DNA from: Archivesica marissinica
Taxonomy: Eukaryota > Mollusca > Bivalvia > Venerida > Vesicomyidae
Assembly (NCBI GenBank): GCA_014843695.1
Contig: CM026386.1
Location: 14,264,952-14,328,951, forward strand
Reading direction: 5' to 3'
Length of the DNA: 64,000 nt
Positions 56,514 through 64,000 of the stretch are shown in pieces. Positions within the stretch are counted from its first letter, which is position 1. The number at the start of each line of letters is the position of its first letter. The position numbers were made by a program, and so were the translations under genes. The notes under the pieces are model-generated. The model saw only the letters and a program-made list of their open reading frames with translations, had not been told where the DNA came from and searched no databases.

Positions 56514-56726
56514 AATGTCCGTGGCCCACGATACAGCCAAATGCTCATTTGCAATTGGTAGATGGGCGTGTAAACGGGTCTCAACTAACATACAACAGTA
56601 CGCTTGAATACGAATGTTTGACCGGATACGGATTCCTCGGCGGCAATGCTTTAACTCATACCACAAGCACTGTCAAGTGCGAAGCTAGTGCTAAATTTAG
56701 CGCGTTCAAGGAGTGCAAAATAAAGG
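56514..56726 (+). CDS. Type B sushi exon, PWPTI group 3
   Basis: 213 bp, intact; as group 2 but with CLTGYGF after the second Cys. Confidence 0.85.
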
Positions 56727-57908
56727 GTAAGGAATTCAGTTAATATAATTATGCAAACAGAATACTACGTTCTGAAGTCAGTCCATATGTATTTCCACAT
56801 GTTTGTGTACCTTTGAGGTTTAAACATTGGCCGCCGATCAATATGTGCATTATGTACATCTGGAGTCATGTATACTAACGTTGGCCGACCACTGTGCATG
56901 TTGTACGTCTATCGTTCTGTACACTGATTTCGCTACAAGAATTATGCAACAAGTCTGACAACACAGTGAGTAACCAAGCATAACATACATGCATAAAGAC
57001 GAGGAAGGGCGTATAGCCTAGTTCACTCAAAGCAACAGTACGACAATGTATTATGACATACGAGAGTTAGATCATTAGCTCTGCAGAACGGTTTAGATGT
57101 ACATTTCTGCCTATTTTTACATTCACTAAAATATGTATTGTTATGTATATAGTTTACACTAGTCATCAAATGGATATAAATGACAGAACACCAAGTGTAC
57201 CCTGTTCATACAATCAATCAACAGGAACACAACTCGCATACAGGTCATACTGCTTTTACACTGGTACAGGTACATATGCAAACATACAATAGGGTCTATC
57301 TATATTTACAATTAGTTTTATTCTAAGCTTTTCAATTAATTATCTGTAACATATCTGCGATTAGATCCCAGCGGTTGTTCTTTCTTAACGATCCAATTCA
57401 GATTTACACTTTTATGCATATGGTGGTCAGAAAATGTCCTACATTTAACAATACATTGTGTTTCAGAACAAGTAAATTTGTGTCTGACATAATCATTTTT
57501 ATTCTGCATTATGTTTGGTATGGTATGACATACACTTATTTTGTTCTTTTTCACAATGATGGTTTATGTTGATGCGTGTGATGTTGGATGCAGGGATGTG
57601 ATGTGTACTTTGGGTTGTGGCGTTCTTTCCCTGATTGATTTTGCAAACTTAATGACTTTTGTTATATTATGTGCTTTTATTGATCTATTTGTCAAATACT
57701 AGTTTATACAAATTTAGTTTAGCTCGATTGCGAAACAAGTTCTTACAACTTATATTAATCATTCTCGACGAGACCTCATTCCAGATGAAACATATCGCCA
57801 CGACGGCGAGCGAGAGAAGAGGAAAGGTGAATTTAAATGTCTTTTTTTAAATACTAATAATATGTATACTATGATTATCTGCTCACAATAGTAGTATGTT
57901 AATTTCAG
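56727..57908 (+). other. Type B intron
   Basis: 1,182 bp; usual blocks, with a SINE fragment at about 57713-57835. The acceptor returns to TTTCAG. Confidence 0.68.
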
Positions 57909-58118
57909 AATGTCCGTTGCCCACGATAGAACAAGATGCTCATTTGCAATTGATAGATAAGCATGTAAACACGTCTCAACTAACATACAACAGTACGCTT
58001 GAATACGAATGTGTGACTGGATACGGATTCCTCAGCAATGCTTCAATTCATACCACAAGCAGTGTCAAGTGCGAAGATAGTGCTAAATTCAGCGTGTTTA
58101 AGGAGTGCAAATTAAAGG
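57909..58118 (+). CDS. Type B sushi exon
   Basis: 210 bp, intact: PLPTIEQDAHLQLIDKHVN, TYNSTLEYEC, SNASIHTTSSVKC, SAKFSVFKEC. Sequons NTS, NST and NAS. Confidence 0.86.
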
Positions 58119-58838
58119 GTAAGGAATTCAGTTAATATAATTATGCAAACAGAATACTACGTTCTAAAGTCATTCCATGTGCATGTCCACATATTTGTGT
58201 ACCTTTGAGGTATAAACATTGACAGCCGTTCAATATGTGCATTTTGTACATCTGTCGTCATGTATGCTAACTTTTGCCGACCACTGTGCATTTTGTATAT
58301 ATGTCATCATGTACACTATGTTCTCTACAACAATTAAGCCACATGTGTGATCACATAGCGAATATTCAAGCATAACAAACATGCATATAGACGAGGTTGG
58401 GTCTATATCCCAGACCAGTATTTCAGGTACTTTCACACAAGAAGCAAAGCAACAGTACGAGCCATTCTGCTCAGTTGCTATGTATTTGTCAATGTATTAT
58501 GCCAGACGAGAGTTTATCATTAGCTCTGAAAGAACAGCTTAGATGTGTATCTCTGCCTATTTGTACACTCACTAGAATAAGTATTGTTATGTATATAGGT
58601 TTGGCAGGTACCAAACTCGCATACATTCCATTTGGTTTTATACTGGGACGGTAAATAGGCATACACACCAGTGTCTATCTTTATTTACAATTAGTCTCAA
58701 TCGAATCTTCTCAATTAAATTGTACTCTTACGCCGCTGATTGTCGGACAATGTCCTAATTTAAAAGTACGAATACAATCGATTACACGTGAAAGCGAGCA
58801 CTATGCATCTGCTCATAATAATAGTATGTTAATTTCAG
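58119..58838 (+). other. Shortened type B intron
   Basis: 720 bp; lacks the CACAATGATGGTTTCTG and SINE-fragment blocks, apparently by internal deletion (GAAAGCGAGCACTATGCATCTG joins distant blocks). Confidence 0.65.
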
Positions 58839-59048
58839 AATGTCCGCTGCCCACGATAGGGCAAAATGCTCATTTGCGATTGGTAAATACGCATGTAAAC
58901 AGGTCTCAACTAACATACAACAGTACGCTTGAATATGAATGTGTGACTGGATACGGATTCCACAGCAATGCTTCAATTCATACGACAAGCACTGTCAAGT
59001 GCGAAGATAGTGCTAAATTCAGCACGTTTAAGGAGTGCAAATTAAAGG
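58839..59048 (+). CDS. Type B sushi exon
   Basis: 210 bp, intact: IGQNAHLRLVNTHVNRS, YNSTLEYEC, FHSNASIHTTSTVKC, SAKFSTFKEC. Sequons NRS, NST and NAS. Confidence 0.86.
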
Positions 59049-60443
59049 GTAAGGAATTTAGTTAATATAATGTGTGTCCACATATATGTGTACATTTGAG
59101 ATTTAAAATTTGGCCGCCGATAAATCTGTGCATTTTGTAATCTGTCGTCATGTATACTAACTTTTGCCGACCACTGTACATTTTGTACATATGTCGTCGT
59201 GTACACTAATTTCGCTAAAACAATTAAGCCACATGTGTGACCACACAGCGTGTATTCAAGCATAATATCCATGCATATCGACGAGGACGGGTTGGTATCC
59301 CAGTTCATTATTTCAGATATTTTCACACAAGATGCAAAACAACACTACGAGCCATGGCGCACGGTTGCTATGTATTTGTCAATGTATTATGCCAGACGAG
59401 TGTTTGATCACTACGTTCTAAATAATTCCATATATTCTCATATTTGTGTACCTTTGCGATTTAAACTTTGGTCGAAAACCGTGTATATTGTACATATGTC
59501 ATCATGTATAGGAACTTTGTATTAACACTGTGCATGTTGTACATCTGTCGTCCTGTACACTGATTTCGCTACAACAATTATGCCACATGTCTGACAACAC
59601 AGTGAGTAATCAAGCATACCATACACGCATAACTACGAGGATGGGTTTGTAACCTAGTTCATTGCTTCAGGTACTGTCATACACGACGCAAAGCAACAAT
59701 ACGAGAATCATTCCATTCAGTTGCTATGTATTTGTCAATGTATTATGAGAGACGAGATGTTGGTCATTAGTTCTGAATAACAGTTTAGATGTGCAGATGT
59801 TCAATTCTGCCTATTTCTACACTCATTAAATACGCATTGTTATGTATATAGTTTTCAATAGTCACCAAAAGGACATAAACGTTCATACAAACAATTGCCA
59901 GGCCCCAACCTCGCAGACATTCAGTTCTTCTTTTATACTGGGACGGTAAATAAGCATGCATGCATATGTTTACAATTAGTCTCATTCTAAGCCTTCAAGT
60001 AATTAGCTGTAACATCTTTGTGAATAGATCCCAGCGGTGGGACCCGCTAAACAAACCAATTAAATGATACACTTGTATGCATTATGTGGTCGGAAAATGT
60101 CCTACATTTAAAAATACGACTGCAATGGACTGCACAGAAAACGAGTTCTGCGTTTCAGAAAAACTAAATTTGTGTCTGACATAATCATATTTATTCGGCA
60201 TTTTGTGTCGTATGGTATGGCATACAGATATGTTGTTATATTTCACAATGGTGGTTTCTGTTGAGGTGTGTGGTGTTGTATGCAGGAGGTGATGTGAATT
60301 TTGGTTTGTGCCGTTATTTACCTGAGTGATTTTACTTACTTAATAACTATTGTTATAGTATGTGCTTTTCATTATCTAATTGTCAAATACTAGTAATATG
60401 TAAACTATGGTTCTCTGCTCACATTAGTAGTTGTTAATATCAG
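59049..60443 (+). other. Type B intron with internal duplication
   Basis: 1,395 bp; the early part of a B intron (ATAATTCCATAT, TTGTACATATGTC) appears again from about 59408 after a first pass, as if two introns were fused and an exon lost between them. Confidence 0.6.
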
Positions 60444-60647
60444 AATGTCCATTGCCCATGATAGCGAACGATACTCATTTGGAATGGGTAAATAAGTCTA
60501 TAAACCCATCTCAACCACTACCATACGACACCATGCTTAAATACAAATGTGTGACTGGATACGGATTCCTCGATAATGCTTCAACAAACACTGTCAGGTG
60601 TGAAGATAGTGCTGAATTCGGCTCGTTCAAGACGTGCAAACTAAAGG
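60444..60647 (+). CDS. Type B sushi exon, 204 bp
   Basis: Intact but three codons shorter around the second half (FLDNASTNTVRC). IANDTHLEWVNKSINPS, SAEFGSFKTC. Sequons NDT, NKS and NAS. Acceptor ATATCAG, donor GTAACG. Confidence 0.83.
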
Positions 60648-61794
60648 GTAACGCATTCAGTTGATATACTCATACAGGATACTACATTCTAAAATAATTC
60701 CATATGTTCACATATTTGTGTACCTTTGAAGTTTAAACTTTGGCCGAAAACGGTGCATGTTGTACATATGTCATCATGTATACGAATGTTGGCCTAACAA
60801 TGTGCATTGTGTACATCTGTCATCATGTATACGAATGTTGGCCTAACAATGTGCATTGTGTACATCTGTCATCATGTATACGAATGTTGGCCTAACAATG
60901 TGCATTGTGTACATCTGTCATCATGTATACGAATGTTGGCCTAACAATGTGCATTGTGTACATCTGTCATCATGTATACGAATGTTGGCCTAACAATGTG
61001 CATTGTGTACATCTGTCATCATGTATACGAATGTTGGCCTAACAATGTGCATTGTGTACATCTGTCATCATGTATACGAATGTTGGCCTAACAATGTGCA
61101 TTGTGTACATCTGTCATCATGTATACGAATGTTGGCCTAACAATGTGCATTGTGTACATCTGTCATCATGTATACGAATGTTGGCCTAACAATGTGCATT
61201 GTGTACATCTGTCATCATGTATACGAATGTTGGCCTAACAATGTGCATGTTGTACATCTGTCATCATCATCGATCAACTTCTATATTGATTTATTTGCAA
61301 CATTTTGTCCACATGCCATATACCATAGAGAATATTCCCAGCACACCATACACGAAGGAAGACGCGGAAGTGTCATTGTTACAGTTTGTGGTTTCAGGAA
61401 ATTACAATGAAGTCACAAACGAACGTGACCAGACATTCCGGTCAGCTACAGTATATTTGTCAGTATATTATACCAGACCTGATTTCGACACTAGTTATGA
61501 TGGATCGGTTATTCATACAGTTCTGCCCATTTGTACACGCACTAGAATACGCATAGTTATATACCTATGATAAAGTATTCATCAATACAATAAAAATTCA
61601 AATAAAAAACCATGTTCATACAATCAATCGACAGGGGCCAAACTCCGCATACATGCCATGCTGCTTTTATGATTTTCCAATTAATTTGCTTAAATACTAC
61701 CTGGTCTATTTTGTCATTTAGTATCAATTAAATTCCTCAATTAATTATTGTTAGCAGTTCTGCGATTAGTTGCCAGCGATTAGATCCGTTACAG
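60648..61794 (+). other. Type B intron with minisatellite and diverged tail
   Basis: 1,147 bp: a 49-bp array (60753-61265), then a diverged block at 61266-61410 (ATCAACTTCTATATTGATTT...) that is repeated at about 62051-62190. No ORF supported. Confidence 0.65.
60753..61265 (+). repeat. 49-bp minisatellite, about 10 units
   Basis: The most uniform of the four arrays: consecutive units with GTGCATTGTGTACATCTGTC are nearly identical, so the expansion is recent. Confidence 0.88.
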
Positions 61795-61927
61795 TACGGC
61801 ATTTTACTTGAATATAGATGTGCGATTGGATACGGATTCCTTATTGATGCATCAACACATATAATAAATACTGTCAAATGTGAGGACAATGCTACGTTCA
61901 GCACTTTCGAGCATTGCCAAATGAAGG
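61795..61927 (+). pseudogene. Truncated type B sushi exon
   Basis: Only the second half of the module: LLEYRCAIGYGF, ASTHIINTVKC, NATFSTFEHC and donor GTATGA. The first Cys and the normal acceptor are missing; a GTTACAG just before TACGGC could act as an acceptor but would give a three-Cys module. Confidence 0.72.
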
Positions 61928-62625
61928 GTATGAACTCCAGTTAATATTTTCAATAATAATACCACGTTCTTATTGACAAGTCAATTATGTCAATATGCAT
62001 GTATTCGGGAGTCTTTGAGGTTAAGGTTTGAGCGAAACTGCATTTTGTACATCGATCAACTTCTACATTGATTTATTTGCAACATGTTGTCCACATGTCA
62101 TATGCCATAGGGAATATTCCAAGCACACCATATAAGAATGAAGATTTGGAAATGTCAGTGTACAGTTTGTTGTTTCAAGAAATTAGCTCCGGGAGCAGCG
62201 TTTGAATCCATTTAATACTCGTACTGGCACGGGCATCTACACTGTCCGGCCTATTTAAATTACATATACTGCTAAACTTCAGTGGTACATGATCAGACAA
62301 TTCACAAAATGGTAATACATTAAAGCTACATATACGATGGCAGTCACACATATGCTGGCATGTGGAAAAAGATGTAATGTGTAGAATGACATGAGTTCTG
62401 TATCATAGATGTGCTTGCACGTAGAATAATATTCCGGCAGTGATTCATGATACTGTGATTATATTGTATGTATATAGTTCCACATGTGATGCATACGTGT
62501 CAGTTATATTAGATGTCAGTTATATTCACAACAAAAAGGCCTAAGTATTGAATAATATATACACTACAAATAATGGCTATTATCTGAGATTAACAGTTTA
62601 ATAATTATGAGTTTAATGCTTTCAG
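61928..62625 (+). other. Intron joining B-type and A-type regions (contig 3)
   Basis: 698 bp; a second copy of the ATCAACTTCTACATTGATTT block (about 62051-62190), then unrecognised sequence, then A'-type intron (ATATATACACTACAAATAATG) before the acceptor. Confidence 0.62.
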
Positions 62626-62829
62626 AATGTCCAATGCCTTCAACGGGATATGAAATAGAGTTGTTAACGAACACCTATTTAAATACTATCTTTCCTTACG
62701 GATATGTTTTGAAATACAAATGTGCACGTGGTTACGGGCTTAGCAAACACGCAACATCTCATGAAACCAGGAATGTCTCGTGTGGAGATGATGCACAGTT
62801 TGGACACTTTGAGAACTGCACAAAACTAG
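62626..62829 (+). CDS. Type A sushi exon (A'' in contig 3)
   Basis: Intact 204 bp: PMPSTGYEIE (first sequon lost), LLTNTYLNT, FPYGYVLKYKC, YGLSKHATS, NVSC, GDDAQFGHFENCTKLG. Its second half equals that of 28104-28307. Sequons NVS and NCT. Confidence 0.85.
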
Positions 62830-63057
62830 GTAAAGTTAGAAAAGTCATTGGATGAATGAAATGATATTAAGACCATTAAAACAATGGATGCAAAATTAAG
62901 CTCATCAGCAGATGAAATATATACATATATAAGGTAATAGATAATTGTCAAAAGAACAGATTAAGCAGCCAGTATACAATATATATTGTTGTGTTTTAAC
63001 ATGTTAAATATCAACGAAATGTATAACACGACATATGCACGATTAATGTGTAATATA

Positions 63058-64000
63058 CTGACGTCCATAAAAAACGCCTCACCTCCATTTGTCGCGCCAT
63101 ATTTCATGAATCGAATATTGAATGCATGATTTTGTGATTTAGAAAAAGACCTTTGGAATATTTCTACTCATATCACTTGATACCCGAGATTAATTAAACA
63201 TTATACGGATTTAACAGCCGTTTCATCAAACTAACCCCAATACAATTCGTCAGTACTGCGTGTGGCGTCCCTGGCGCTATCACTGCATGCAGTCGCCGTC
63301 TCATGGACCCACACATATTACATATGAGATAGCGTGGAATGGGAGCCTACTCGTCACGAAGCGCATTTGTCAATTAGTGGACGTTTTGCGGCTGTGGGTT
63401 ACGTCGACGTCCAAGGACGTCCCAAATGTGTTCAATTGGGATATAATCGGGAGAGTTAGCAGGCCATGGCAGAACGTCAATATTATTGGCCATGCGAAAG
63501 GTTCTGGTAAATATGGCCGTGTGGATGCGCGCATTGTCATGTTGAAATATAAGGCCAGGGCGTTGCTGAAACATTGGGACGACCACAGGACGAATAACTT
63601 GGTTTACATACCCTCTGGCGTTTATATTCGTCTGTCGTACAGACGTCGCACGGGAGGCACCGGGTCGGGGCCTATCAGACAGGCTCCCTGTTGCCTTTAT
63701 CCGTCGAACAAGACGCACTATTGTCGATCTTGCAACGTTAAAGCGTCTTACCACGTGACTTTGAGAAAGTCCGCTTTCAAGCAAGCCCAAAATGCTTGCT
63801 CTTTCTTCGTTATTTAGCCTTGGCATTTTGAAAATTGAATTTTTCCATATATTGCGTCGACTACTTGGTTGTAAATGAATTCCTGTATACACATGTGTAA
63901 TTTTGATCGACATAACCACGTGGTGAAAGCGCACGGGATGCACGGGCAAAAGGTGCGATGAGTCACGGCTTTAGCCAACAGGAGAAACTGAGGTGAAATG
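63058..64000 (-). mobile_element. Internally deleted Tc1-like element, second family
   Basis: Left end at a TA (63056-63057) inside an A'-type intron block; other copies of this block read GTGTAATATATACACTT without interruption. It begins CTGACGTCCATAAAAAACGC. The transposase lies on the minus strand. The other end is beyond the window. Confidence 0.78.
63240..63826 (-). pseudogene. Tc1-like transposase with internal deletion and stop codon
   Basis: Starts MPRLNNEERASILGLLESG and has the helix-turn-helix region through RPRPGASRATSVRQT. It then joins directly to NINARGYVNQV. The central part with the first catalytic Asp is missing, although the frame is kept. The second Asp (QHDNARIH) and Glu (IPIEHIWD) remain. 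A TAA at 63374-63376 interrupts; the same frame goes on with LTNALRDEWAPIP and SMRRRLHAVI. It cannot code for an active enzyme. Confidence 0.82.

Overview
The window looks like animal genomic DNA, most likely from a mollusc (inference). It is AT-rich and its coding parts are short exons with GT/AG splice sites. It carries Tc1/mariner elements, a LINE and tRNA-headed SINEs, and the protein modules are sushi (CCP) and calcium-binding EGF domains. There is no operon, no prokaryotic signal, and no first or last exon of a gene. Everything coding is internal exons of one very large (or tandemly duplicated) extracellular modular gene plus transposon remains.

Two 1,000-N blocks (5828-6827 and 34778-35777) split the window into three contigs. 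Contig 1 (1-5827) is a tandem array of 'type A' sushi exons on the minus strand. Contig 2 (6828-34777) runs on the plus strand: about 23 type A exons in ~426/436-bp units, three diverged A exons, a broken A exon, five 'type B' sushi exons separated by larger introns, a broken B exon, two more A exons, and two cbEGF exons. It ends in a 36-bp minisatellite at the gap. Contig 3 (35778-64000) repeats that order on the plus strand: A array, the same three diverged A exons, the same broken A exon, eleven B exons, a broken B exon and one A exon. The window then ends inside a defective Tc1-like element.

Roughly 14.3-25.7 kb and 35.8-49.3 kb are one near-identical segment present twice. Copy 2 carries a 1.8-kb transposon nested in the Tc1 element, a longer 49-bp minisatellite, and a B exon whose sequence differs while its flanks match. 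This is either a very recent segmental duplication or two haplotypes placed in one scaffold. The fixed-size gaps and the inverted first contig make the scaffold order uncertain.

Every intact exon starts with AA of a split GAA (or GTA) codon and ends with the first base of a split codon, so all are phase 1-1 and can be joined in any number or order without changing frame. Each A module is 68 codons (Cys 2, 33, 53, 65) and each B module 68-71 codons (Cys 2, 36, 56, 68 in the longest form). Both have Phe where sushi domains usually have Trp. Most carry two to four N-glycosylation sequons. The product would be a long, heavily glycosylated sushi-EGF extracellular protein. A role in recognition or adhesion is inference only. 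The most unusual sequence structure is a ~1.4-kb minisatellite at 31869-33245 whose 32-bp unit is the 3' splice site plus the first 18 coding bases of the second EGF exon.
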